A DNA stretch of 64,000 nt, taken from positions 4,458,896 through 4,522,895 of the forward strand of contig NC_031769.1 in the NCBI RefSeq assembly GCF_001522545.3. The letters run 5' to 3'. This DNA is from Parus major (lineage: Eukaryota > Chordata > Aves > Passeriformes > Paridae). Positions 33,336 through 44,813 of the stretch are shown here, piece by piece. The number at the start of each line of letters is the position of its first letter. Positions within the stretch are counted from its first letter, which is position 1. The translations under genes and the position numbers were made by a program. Below the pieces are notes generated by a model. That model was not told the origin of the DNA and did not search any database. It worked only from the letters and a program-made list of their open reading frames with translations.

Positions 33336-33475
33336 CTGGCAACCAGTTCTGAGACAGACACAGCTTTCCTCAGAAGAACTGTCCTGAGCTCTGGGTTGCT
33401 CCTTGGAGGGTGGCACAGAGAAGGGAAGGACTGAGCTGGCTGCAGCTTCTCAGCTTTTCCCATATTTTCTGTCTG
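33336..33475 (-). CDS. Candidate coding exon 1 of chain upstream of XIRP1, with possible start codon
   Basis: A 140-base open segment with acceptor TTTCAATGCCAG and donor TTGCCAG|GTGAGTG. It enters in phase 0 and leaves in phase 2. An ATG at 33463 has a favourable context (A at -3, G at +4), so translation could begin here with MGKAEKLQPAQ; alternatively the frame continues from an earlier exon. The product ends with LLRKAVSVSELVAR, which continues into YQSIL in the next exon. It is the 5'-most exon that fits the phase chain. No domain recognised beyond the VARYQ motif. Confidence 0.57.
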
Positions 33476-34447
33476 CTGGCATTGAAACAAGAGAGCAAAG
33501 GTTATGGTGCAGGGAAAAGAGACCAAAATCAGAGTGTCCATCTCCACTCAGGGGACCAGGGCATCAGTAATGGGCTGTGGAACAAATGTTGTTGTCACGG
33601 GTACATCTGCAAACCTCACCACTGAAATTCACTTTTGAAAAACAAAATGGGGTTAAAGCAGACACAAGTTGAATTAAATCACACTTAATGCAGAGAATTT
33701 GTCTTTTCTACTCTGTCTACCACTTATCTCATTCTCTTAGATCCCCAAGTTCATCTCTATGACAGTGAGAGACGTGAAGAAAAGATGTGAAGAAAATTAG
33801 CTTTAAATAATTTAAAAGTTATTTAATGTAATTTGCATATGCATCATTATTTAAAATTTTCTGATGTTTCCAGTGTCACATAGACCTGAACCAGCTCTGG
33901 ATTCACACAGTTACTGGAGATTTAAATACCCCTTGGCCTCTTCTGCCAAAAATGTTCTTGTTTTCCAGACTTCAGCAATGTGCAGCAGAAGTCTCAGGAA
34001 TTGTATTTTCAGTGACTGATCTGACACTTGGAAGTACATTAGGTCATCTGGGGTTCATTTTCTGCATGTAGACAGAGCTCTGGGGACCTACAAGTTATAT
34101 GTAATTGCTTTTTAATTACTGACACAGACATTTGAACTACGTGATTATTAAGTACTTGTATTTACATTTTGAAAGTATTTGTTTTAAAAGCCACTTTTCT
34201 TGTAAAAAAAGTGTTTCATCAGCAGTTTCTGTGGCTCTGGCCTGAATATTATTCAGTGTCCAGTCATTCTCCACCCATGTTTGGGTGTCCACTTCCAGCT
34301 GCACTCAAAAGGGACAGATTTTCAGGGGGATAAGAATGTTGTTCAGCAAATTGTGAATATCTGCTTCCCCTCTAATGCCTGTTAAGACATCTGAAATAAG
34401 GACCAGAGGAAGGGGAATACATTTCGAATTAATTGCTTAAAAAAATT

Positions 34448-34476
34448 TCCTTTTTTTTTGTTTTGTTTTTGTTTTG

Positions 34477-34507
<31 letters not shown>
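34448..34507. repeat. TTTTG pentanucleotide tract
   Basis: A T run followed by TTTTG/TTTTTG units, ending in TTTTTCAG. The open frames across it on the plus strand are low-complexity artefacts. Confidence 0.9.
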
Positions 34508-34869
34508 CAGGTCATTTCCCATGGTGTTAGGGAAGAGACAGATCTGTCAGATCTCAGGCTCCCACCTCCCACAATTAAGAGATTGTTTCCCATTTTTCTG
34601 GTGGTGTCTAACATTAAACAGTTCCAGGTTAAGGGCCCTCCAAGGATTTACTTTGTGGCAAAATGAGCCTGTTAGGAGAGCAGTATTCCCTATCCCTCCT
34701 TTCCCTTAAATACAGGCAGTGGAGGAAAATACCCTTCCCAGCCCACCCTGAACGGTTCCCACAGCCAGCACAGCATCCCCCCAGTTGCTAAGGGTTTACA
34801 GGATTTTTCTGATATTAATTCATTCCAACTCCTGTGATCTGGGAGGGGGTTTTGTGTAAAATCACTTAC

Positions 34870-34963
34870 ATGCTAGAGCGCTTCCCTCTGCCTGAGATCT
34901 GCCATTTGATAGTCTCCTTGGGACTCTCCAGCACCACACTGCTGGCTCCTTCCTCTCCCTCTC
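34870..34963 (-). CDS. Isolated exon-like open segment
   Basis: A 94-base segment with a strong acceptor (CTCTCTTGCACAG) and a strong donor (AGCAT|GTAAGTG). One frame encodes SSVVLESPKETIKWQISGRG, which looks like protein. Its phases (in 1, out 2) do not fit the exon at 33.4 kb, so it is either a 5' UTR exon, separated by an exon I missed, or not an exon. Confidence 0.33.
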
Positions 34964-34999
34964 CTGTGCAAGAGAGGAGGCAAAGTCCCTTGGCAGAGC

Positions 35000-37900
35000 T
35001 GCAATTAAATATTAAAAGCTGATGTGCAAATGGGGATGGTGTTGAATTGGAGAGCTGGCAATGAAGAGCGGAGGAGATGAAGCTTCCTCCCTTCTCCTTT
35101 TTAGCCAATTATTGAGGTCTCATTCCTCCCTATAAAATCACCAGATAAGTCCAGATCCTGGCTGGGGCACCCACAGCCATCTAGTCCCAAAGCTGGAGTC
35201 AGATTTAGGTGGGAAGCTGCTGGAATCCATGTCCCCACCTTGTCTCAGAATGAGGTCCACTGTAATCAGGGGATTTTTAAATGGGTGCTTCTGGCACAGG
35301 TCATACACCCATACTCCAAACCAGAGAATGTTTTCAGTTCAGTCTGTCCCCTGGGCTTGTGGCTTTGCTGGGGAGGTTCTGCAGGAGCTGCAGGAGAGGG
35401 CTTCTCTCTGGGGTGTCAAAGCTCCAGGGAGCACACTGCTCCTCCTGGCAAAAAATGAAAGGCAGGCCAGGGTCCAGATGGAATTAATTGAAATAATTCA
35501 CCATTAAGGGAAACAGAGGGCAGGACCATCTGAGGAGATTTGCTTTAGCCAAAATCTAAGTTGGATTTAAGTAAAAGTCTGACAAAAGTAGCCTCCACAA
35601 TCTCTCAAAATGCACCATGGCCACAAAAAGAGCTGCTTTTTACCTTAACAATAACTGGGTTACTGTGAAGCTTTCCCTGGGATTTATTCCACACTGGAAA
35701 GTTGACCAAGCAGCAGAACCAGTGCACAAATAAGAGCAGATCTCTGTGCTGGTTTATAATGAACAAGAAAAGCTACATTTGACATGAAGAGTTGGAAAAT
35801 AATTTACCCAGAAATGACTAAGCTAAGCAAGAAACCTTTGAGATGAGAAGCCAGTGAGTCAGGGCAAGGCAGAGATCTGGATATACAAATGGATTGTCCG
35901 TGTCATTGCTGTAGGAAATAATAACTTGCACTTCTCCATCTGTTTTGATTCAGCTCTTGGTAGAACTAACCTCCTTCCTGAGCTTTTGTTTCAGCATCTA
36001 AAACAACTGAGAAGCCCTATTGGTTTTAATTCTCTGTCCTGTGGATAGACACAAGTTTGGTTCCACATGGTGGACCCAGGTCATGGTGTCAGCTGTGTTC
36101 CTTTCAGCAGTGCCTAAGACCAGCCTGGAGCTGAGCCCTGGCTTTGTATGTGTTCAGGTTTGTGCCAAACACTCTCCCAGGGTGTTCCTGAACTGAGGGA
36201 CAATTCAGCTCTTGGAGGACTGTGCAGGATGCCCTGCATGGCAATGGGAAAATTCCAGTGACTGCAGCAGCTGCTGGATTATCAAGAGACAAACCTGATG
36301 GAGGATAGAAGGAGCTGAATTTTGTGGGCAACCCAAAGCTCTGAAGCTGGGATGCATCCTTGATAGTTATTTATTTTAGTGGAGGAGGATTTGGCTGCCA
36401 GAATGAAACAATGAGAGCTGCAGTCCTTCCAATAGTGAGTAATAGAGGCTGCTAAAAGCCTGGTGAATTATTTTAGGGACTACTGCTCTCCAGCTCCTCT
36501 CTCCATAAAAGGGCTGCATGAAACAATTCCCTGCACAGCTCTGAGGCACCCTCACTAGATAAAGTGTGTTTTGAAACAGTTTTTGCCAGGATTACAGAGC
36601 CTTAGGCTGATTCCTCAGCTACTGTCTCTGCTGGGGGCCTTGCTCATCTCACAGTGATTTCAGCCTTTGCCATTAGCGGTGCTCAGGGTTTGCTCTGCTG
36701 GCAAGGATCTGTGGGAAGATGGGAAGGAATTCTTCATGCTGAGATGTCACCAGGAAGAGGGGCCTGAATCACATTGATTTGCCTCCAGGTAGCAAATCAA
36801 GGCAGTGGGGGACTGGTAGAGGATGGAGGGACTGGATGTACCAGTCCCCAAAACAACTTTTCTTCCAGCAACCAAGGAAGGGAAATAATCACTCTTAAAG
36901 ACTCCTGGGGTTTGTGTCTTGATTTGTGAGAACTTGGAAGAGATGCCTTGAAAAAACTGGAAGCTTTGCTGGGATGTAATTTTTGAGCTTCAGCTCTTCC
37001 CCAGGTGAAGGACAATGGGTAAGGAGGTGCTGTGAGGATCATCCAGCATCTCTGTGGTCCCCAGAGGCTCTTCCCAGCAACCCTTGACAAATTTGGGACA
37101 TGGATTGTGTTCTGGCTGCTCTGCTCCTGTTCTCCAAGGGAATCAAACAGTTCAGCACTGACTGTACCTCTGGAAGGGCCTTTCCAGATGTTCTTAACTC
37201 AAATTAAAAACTGATTGCTGAGATAGAAAGAGCAGCCAGCCTCAAATACCTCCTCTGTTTCCTGCAGAAAGGTGGGAACAACCACATTCCTTATGTGTGT
37301 CCCTGTCCTGATGGCACCTGGCCAGAAAAGGCAGCTGAGAGGTTTTAAAAATCCAAGCTTCCTTTTCTCTCCTCTGGTGACAAGCAGCCAAATCACACCC
37401 TTTTCCCTCAGACAGAGGGGGTTTCCCTGCAGAATACGAGCAGGGCGGTAGAAAGTCCTCCAGATGCTTCCACAGGCAGCAGATGATGCCACTTCCATGC
37501 TTCTCCTTTGGGTCACACCTCTACCTGTTAGGACCACCCACCCTTCCTTGTCCTGTGATTACACCCCAGGACATTTCCAGGTAGGGGCTGGAGTTTTATT
37601 CCAGGCACTCTGAGGCCTCACTGCCTGCCCAGGACATCTCCTGACCACTGCACTAAGAGCAATAAGCTCTGATTTTTGGTTTTGTTTGCTGTAGCCAGAC
37701 ACTCTGTGGGGAGTATCCAGGCTGGAGGCTGAGGTTTGGTGCCTCATTCCCTGCTGAAGTGCTGAGATCTCCAACACAGACACAGACAGGGGTGGGCAAT
37801 GCTGCCTGCATCCTTCCTGAGGCAGACATAGGGAATACTGGCAGGGAACAGAGGCAGCTCACAGGGAACTTTGAACTGGGAACTACTAATGGTTAACACA

Positions 37901-39744
37901 GACAATTATTTCTAGCTGTGTCAAACAGACTGACCTAAGCCCACAGGAGATTTGTGCTGACCAGACAGGGACAGCAGTTTACATAATCACCTCTACTTTT
38001 CTTTTTTTAAATAAAACTTTTATTCCCCCCAATTATATAACGTTATTTTGATAGCTGTATTCTCACTAAAAACCTGTATGTTCCTCTTTCTTGCCTCCCC
38101 ATGTGCCCAGCTTTGCTGCACACAGATTTGGACTCTGCATTGTCAGAGGAGTGTGAGAGGGGATGGTGGGGTGTGAGCAAGCATGAGAGAATAAATCAGT
38201 TTGGGTGTGTGAATAGAGATCTGCTATTTGTTATAAACAGATTGATGCATAAATGGTTTTCTGAAAAATACTGATTGTGATGTTTGTTTCCTCCAGATTT
38301 GATCCCCAACCATGGAATTCACAGCAAACTAGCTACAAGCAGTTGAGGGAAGAACCAGATTTTGCACTCTTTCCAGCACATTCTCCACATTTTTTGGGGA
38401 TGAGAAGAGCCATTTGCCTGTGTGGCCCCAGGGCTGGGTATGTGACTGCACAGCCAGATTTTAATCCTGCAGCTGAAGGCCCAGTGCAGCTCCAGGGAGG
38501 TGAAGCTCCCAGAGCCAATTCCTTTCCTTTGGTCTGCTGAGTGAGCAGGGATCAGCACGAGCAGTTTGCTAAGGATGGGTGCATTAAGAGACGAAAAAAT
38601 CCCTGCAAAGTCTGGTATTGTTTGCTCTTCCTCTCTCTGCCTTCTTCCTCTGGAGACTGTCTGGATCCTCACACTCATTTCTATAATTATTGGTTTCACG
38701 TTATGTAACACGCCGAAAAAAAATAATAATTATCTATTAAATGCACATGTGGAGCTAATGTGGATTATTTGAAAAGACCTGTCTTTGCATTTGCAGCTGG
38801 AACATTCCTTGGTCCATTTTAATGAGCTTCCACAGCCCTGGCACGTGCTGGGGACGGACCCCACGTGTGCTCACCCCGTGCCCCCTGGGACTGTGGGCTC
38901 CAGTTTCACCCCAACATGTAGGAACACAAATGCCTGCTCTGTGGGAAGAATGGGAAAACTTCTGCAAGAGCCTCCATGAATGCACATTCCCTTTGAGTAT
39001 CTCCTGATTGCCACGTTTTTCTTCTGATTTTCTTTCATGCAGGGTGAAAAGCTTGGAATTTTTTTGGGGAAACTTAGTAGTTGCTGGGTTTTGTGGTGGC
39101 AGTTTCCACTTTGAGAAGCCCCTGGCTTCCCCAGGGAAATGAAAAGATACAAATTTTGAATTTTTTTTGGACCCTGTGCCCTCAAGTTCGGGTGGTGTTT
39201 GAGTTGCAGAGATGGCCAAGGATGTAGGGCTCAGGGTATGGGGACATCCCAGGCCAACTCCAGCTCCTCTTTGGCCTCAGGAAGTGGAATGCAGAAAATC
39301 TTGGACTTAGTGGAACCAAGAGGTGGCTCTTGGGACATCAGTGTTGCCACAGATTCACCCACCACCACAGGGTGTGTGAAATGAAGCTCATTCTGGACTG
39401 TAAGAAATGAAACACTGGTCTCCTGAAAAGGAGAGAAGGCTTCTAGTGCTCTTAGTTTAGAGTTTTAGGGTCTGACTTTGAGAACAGCACTGGTGCAGCC
39501 TGTAGGACCTGGCAGGGTTTGTGAGTAGATGACACCCTGAAATGCTGCCCAAATTTGAGTGTCTCATGGTGCACAGGACCAAGCTGAGGGACAGCAGCAG
39601 GTCTGTTTGGTGTTGGATGGTTTTTGGTGTTTGATAGTGTGGGGTTGCACTCAGACACAGCCTCCACCCCCCTGAGGACCAGAGCTGGCCTTGAGCAGTA
39701 CCTGATGTTGTCTCCCCTTGCCACACCAGAGCATTGCATGAAAG
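35000..39744. other. Intergenic or intronic, nothing recognised
   Basis: Only short open frames without convincing splice borders. No repeat family recognised. Confidence 0.5.
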
Positions 39745-40200
39745 AGAATTAGAGAATTATAGAATTATTTAGGTTAGAAAAGACTTTTGAGAGCATCAGA
39801 CCCAGTCATTACCCCCAGACTGCCAGTTCCACCACTAAAACGTGTCCCCAAGTGCCACATCTACCCAGCTTTTAAATCCCTCCAGTGCTGGTGACCCCAC
39901 CACTTCCCAGGGCAGCCTGTTTCAGTGCCTGATAATCCATTTGGTGAAGAAACTGTTCCAACCACAGCCTCCCCTAGTGCAACTTGAGGCTATTTCCTCA
40001 TCCTATCCCTGTTACCTGGAGAAGGAACCAACCCCTTCCTCTCTACTGCTCCTTCCAGGCTGTTGCAGGTCAGTCATCTCCACCATGGGCGGATGCTGCA
40101 CCTTGATGGGCTCCTCTCAATGCTCACAACCTCTCATGGTGCAGCTTAATTCCAGGGGTGTGAGCTCCTCTTCTTAGAACATGACTCATCTCCCCAGAAT
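39745..40200 (-). mobile_element. CR1 LINE 3' fragment, more diverged type
   Basis: Reverse-complement CR1-like end: AATTATAGAATTATTTAGGT, AAAGACTTTTGAGAGCATCA, AGGCTGTTGCAGGTCAGTCA. Its consensus differs from the other copies, suggesting an older or different subfamily. Confidence 0.75.
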
Positions 40201-43200
40201 GTTGCTGCTTAAACTCTGCTTTGCCCTGCTGCCAGGTGCATTCTGTGCCCACCCCCACAGCTGGCTCCATCTGGGGGAATCCTGATCCACCCCTCCTGGA
40301 TCCACGGACTGACACTGCTGCAACCATGTCTGTGGATCAACACCCCAGACCTTCCTGGGCTGCTCTCAAAGTCAAGTGACCATCCCCTTAATTTCTCCCA
40401 TACCTTTCCACTGGTGTTGGTCACATCCCCTAAGTCTTCACCCACTCATCACAGCAGGGAAATTGCCTGTTTATGTGGAAGCAAAGAAGAAAAAAAGGAA
40501 GAAAAGAAGGAAAGAAAGGAAGAACTAGAGCTACCTTTAATTCTGAATACAATAAGCCCATGCAGCTAAAAGCTGGGCGACTCTCCTTATGCTGAGTGCT
40601 CTGCTCATCCCAGGCACTGCTTTTTCTCAAGGGAAAACCTCATCTTTTCAATCTTTAGTGTATATAAACCATCATCTTCTGACTGTATGAGGCTGCAGTG
40701 TCCCTTCAGGCTGATCATGTTTTTATTTCACAGGCTTTTCCCCGTGAGAAGGGGTGATTGCCTGTGATGGTTTTATGAAAGTGTTTGGAGGTGGATGTTC
40801 CTTCCACCCTCTTTCCACCCAGCAAAACGCGAAACCGCAGATTGTTCAGGCTTCAGTTTCTCATTGAAAAGTATCTTTTTTTATTTCCCCCCTGGGAAGC
40901 TCTGAAAATTAAAACCAGCAAAAATACATTTCTTGTGAGGAGGAAATATTTCCTGGCTGCCTCTAAGACACCATGGGGGCTCTGTGTGTGTGTGTGTGTC
41001 TGCAAGCTGCACACTGTGCATACCCTGTGCTTTTTTACTCTTTGGGCAGATATGGGGCAAAAGCCACACAATATAAGGCTTATCCCTGTTTTGTTTAAGG
41101 CCTGGAGCATATACCCTTCCCTGATTGATGCTAAAGGAAGGGGAAAGGCAGCTGCAGCCTCTCAGCATCCCTGGTAAACACGCCCTTGGGCACAGTTTGC
41201 AGGGTATTTTTGGGTTGTTTGAAAAGAGTGTAAAGGTTTGGTGACCACGACTGTGGTTTTGGTTTTTTTTTTCCCCTTTGCACTAGAAACTCTTGGCAGC
41301 ACAAACTCTTGTACCTGAAAATGCAGACTGAGAGGAAAGGGAGCAACTCTGGGAGAGCTGGCTGAACAGCAGCTGCCTGCCAGCCCTGACCACGAGCCTT
41401 GCAGCAAAGAGGTGAGGAATCTGTTAAGATCTGCCTGGGGAATGTGAGCAGGGGTGTATCTGGGTGAGAGGGAGCTGCTCCCCACTCCAGGCTGGGCAGA
41501 GTGGGCTGGGAGCCAAGGAACAGCTCCAGTCCTGCATCACTACACTGCTGCTGAAACCCCGGCAGCACACCCGGCTCCCCTTGTCTCACGGGGAGGAAAA
41601 CGTGTCTGCTCCATCGCTCTCAGCTGAGCTCTGGCCCTGAGCACATCTGGGGCACAAGGATCGGGATCCAGGATGCTGGGAAGGGCTGGGGCACCTCCCC
41701 AGAGCCCAGCTCACACAGCCCTGCTCCATCCTCAGCCTCTCTCCAGCTGTCACTGCCTCCCTCCTCTTGATCCTCAGGTTCACTTCCCTCCTGGTACGTG
41801 GTTAGGGGCAGGGAAAGGGCTTTGGGCCAGGGGATGGGGAATGGGGCAGAATTGGATCAGTATCCATGTGCCAGGACTCCAAACTGCTCATGTTAGCCTG
41901 AAAAACAGCTTTTTTTTTTTTTTTCTTCCATCAAGCCTAATTTGACCTTCAAGATCAGACAACGCATGGAACTGTAAGGTTGAAAGGTGCAGATGTTTAT
42001 TTTTTTTTTTGCAGTGGGCTTGTAGACTACAGATGAACTATCTGGGTATCAGTTTTATTTCATTTTTACACCTACAAGTCCTCACTGAAGAGCTGTATTC
42101 CTGAATCCTATATAATTTTCTTGAAGGTCTTCACATCCTAACCTTATGCAACCATTAAGGAATAGATCTGGTTTCATATCTGCATGCATCTTTGGAAAGA
42201 TGCAAATAAGGAGGAAGCATTTGCATACCAAAGTAGGCTCCAAGTGAGATTTATTCAGCATTATTATTATTGTTATTATTAACAGTGGCGTGCTTCTGCC
42301 AGTCTCTGGAAGGCAGAAAAGGTAAGAGATTGCTTCCAGCTCTTTTCTTTTTTTCTGTAAACAGATTTGTGAAGCCTGAAACCACCCAACCCGTGGTGCC
42401 ACCATTAACTCAAAATACAGAAAATGCTCTCTGGCCACAGGAAATGGTGCATTGAGGGATTCAGGGGCTGCCTGTGTGCATCCCACAGCTGCCAAACACA
42501 CGGATGTTCCCACCAGGAGAGAGTCTGTCTGCAGCCACACGGGGACATACAGAGCAGAGTGTCGGCAGCCGTGTGCAGCGTGTGCCCTCAGGAGCTTGTT
42601 GTGCCTCTGACAAGACAAAACCCCTCTGGGATATGTGGGCTGCTGTTGGAGAGGAGTCAGCAAGCCCAGAAAACACAAAGCAGGGAGAAGGTTGTGTTTT
42701 CTTTCTGCTCAACCAGATACTTCTGCTGTCAGAACTCAGGGTTACACACGGGTAAACCCCCAGCTGCAGAGGCTCAAAGCCCCCATTCTCCCTTCTCCTT
42801 GCTTGTGGCCTCTTTGCATTTCTGAGCTTTGTTTACAGCCCTGTTCCCTGTCTTGTCTTCATGCCTGTGGAATAGCTAAGGGTACCCCAAAGTGCATTTG
42901 GGAAGTTTGTCCGTTCAAAGAGACAGACAATTGAAAATGGTAGGTTTTTGGGGGCTATCAAATTGTTGTTTACAGATAGGTCTTTTCCAAATAGACTTTT
43001 TACCATGGGGGTTGTCCTGAACCACCTGCCCAGTTTGCTTCTGCCTTTACATGGAGACCTGCACCCACCTGGTCCCCCTGATGCATCTCAGCTGAGTGAG
43101 CACAGGGGCCAGAGCCCAGGACATGGTTCCTCTACTGATCCTCAAGGGTTCTGCTTGCAAAGGCATCCAGAGACAAGGCAGAGCCTTGGTCAGGGCCTTT

Positions 43201-44776
43201 TCCATGGGTGCAAGCCATCAGTGTTACACACCTCCCTGCTCTCCCTGTACCTAAAGAAGCATCATGGCAAGCAGAGGGTGGGGAGTGGGATGTACTAGAG
43301 CAGCTTAATTGGTTCATGGCATAAAAGCTTCCTTGGCAGATGCCCTGAGCCAGCCTCCCAACCACATCCCACTCTGGAAAGGATTTAGAAGGCAAAAATA
43401 CTCTGAAAACATAATTGTAGTTTATTTTAATTTTCTGTGCAGTTTATTTTCCCAAACCCCCTCACTGCTGTCCCCCATCTGGCGTTTTCCTGCCCACTGT
43501 TCTCTGCCTGAGTGTGGTGGGCTCCTTGCTGGGTGTCTTGATGTTGTGACAGAACCCGTTTCCATTCTACCTCTGCACGGGCTTTTCCACTGCGTTTACA
43601 GTAAGAGATGGAGCACTCCCTGTCCTTCACCTTCAGTCCTTTAGGTGTTTCCTACCCCTGCAAAACGATCTGCAGAGAGCGTGCACCCACAAATTTTTGG
43701 ATACCGATCCCACACGGCCTCCTCCAAGAACACAAGAGGGCGCTTCCACCTCATTTTTTGGGAACATTTCTTTAGAAGGATTTTCTCTCGTCTTCACCCT
43801 GTGGAAGGTTGGGTGAAGGTCCTTGGAGCAGGGAACTTGTCTCTGAATGTGTTTGCAAGGCCCTCGGCTGAGGGGAGCTCCATCCTTGCAGCATCCCCAG
43901 AGCCTCACACAGAGCAAATGAAATCATATTTATGTGTATGAAACAGGGATTTTTCCACTTCAGGATCTGGTGGATTTTCAGAGGATGTCTCAGAGGATCT
44001 TAGCACTGAGCTGTGTCATTGGTTTTGATTATTCACTGTGAGAAACACAGACATGTCAAGGCATCATTTCTGGCATCCTCTCTGACTGTAACAGAATTGA
44101 CAGATACAGGGGAAATTTGGTTTAAAAACAAGAGTTGGGAGCCTTTGAAAGGAGAGGGAATGGATTTTGTACTCACTGCCCCACTGGGTGTGGCAGCAGA
44201 GGGTGTGCAATGAGCTCATCACACATCTGACATCACCCCACCAAGGAGGAGGCAGAACAGGTAAGCAAACTGCCAGAAGTTGGGGAACCTATCTGAATCC
44301 ACTTAATCCAGGCCATTTCCTCCCTGGTGTTCTTTTCCTGAGGAGGTTGTTACCTGCTGGTGGCTGCATCCCAGCCATACTCTGGAGATGGAGATCAGAG
44401 AACCCCCTAGGCTGACCTGCAGTGCACACACACATCATGACACTGGCAGTGAAAGGAACTTTTCATTCTCTGCTGTACCCAAGTGCTGTGAGTCTGAACA
44501 ACTGAGCATCCAGGCTGTACAGCAGGGCAGGGATATGGGCAGTCTCAGAATTCCCTTCCAGTGCTAGCTCACTCCTGGGACTTGGGGTCTGTTTTCTCTC
44601 CTCCATCATCCTTTGAGGCTGTTCCTAGAGAATCACGGAGTCAAGGGACAGTAGGGACATGTCCCTCATTGCAGCTACACCTAATGACCTGCTCATAAAT
44701 GAAGCCTAATTAGCACAACTTTTTTCTGCATCCTTGTCCTATCACCTCTGTCCCAACACTGGGAAAACAGTTTTAC
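40201..44776. other. Intergenic or intronic
   Basis: A purine-rich AAGAAAGGAAG stretch near 40480-40530, the short TG tract, and short T runs near 41910 and 42000. No gene recognised. Confidence 0.5.
40983..41001. repeat. Short TG dinucleotide tract
   Basis: A run of about nine TG units. A similar shorter tract with TA occurs at about 2422-2442. Confidence 0.8.
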
Positions 44777-44813
44777 CTCCAGGTCTTTGGACTGGGATGT
44801 TTTTGCTGCAGAG
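44777..44813 (-). CDS. Possible small upstream exon
   Basis: A 37-base segment between the strong acceptor GTCCCTTTCTGCCAG and the donor GGAG|GTAAAA. It enters in phase 2 and leaves in phase 0, so it could precede the exon at 33.4 kb in frame (AAKTSQSKDLE). It is too short to judge by composition; chance is a serious alternative. Confidence 0.2.
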
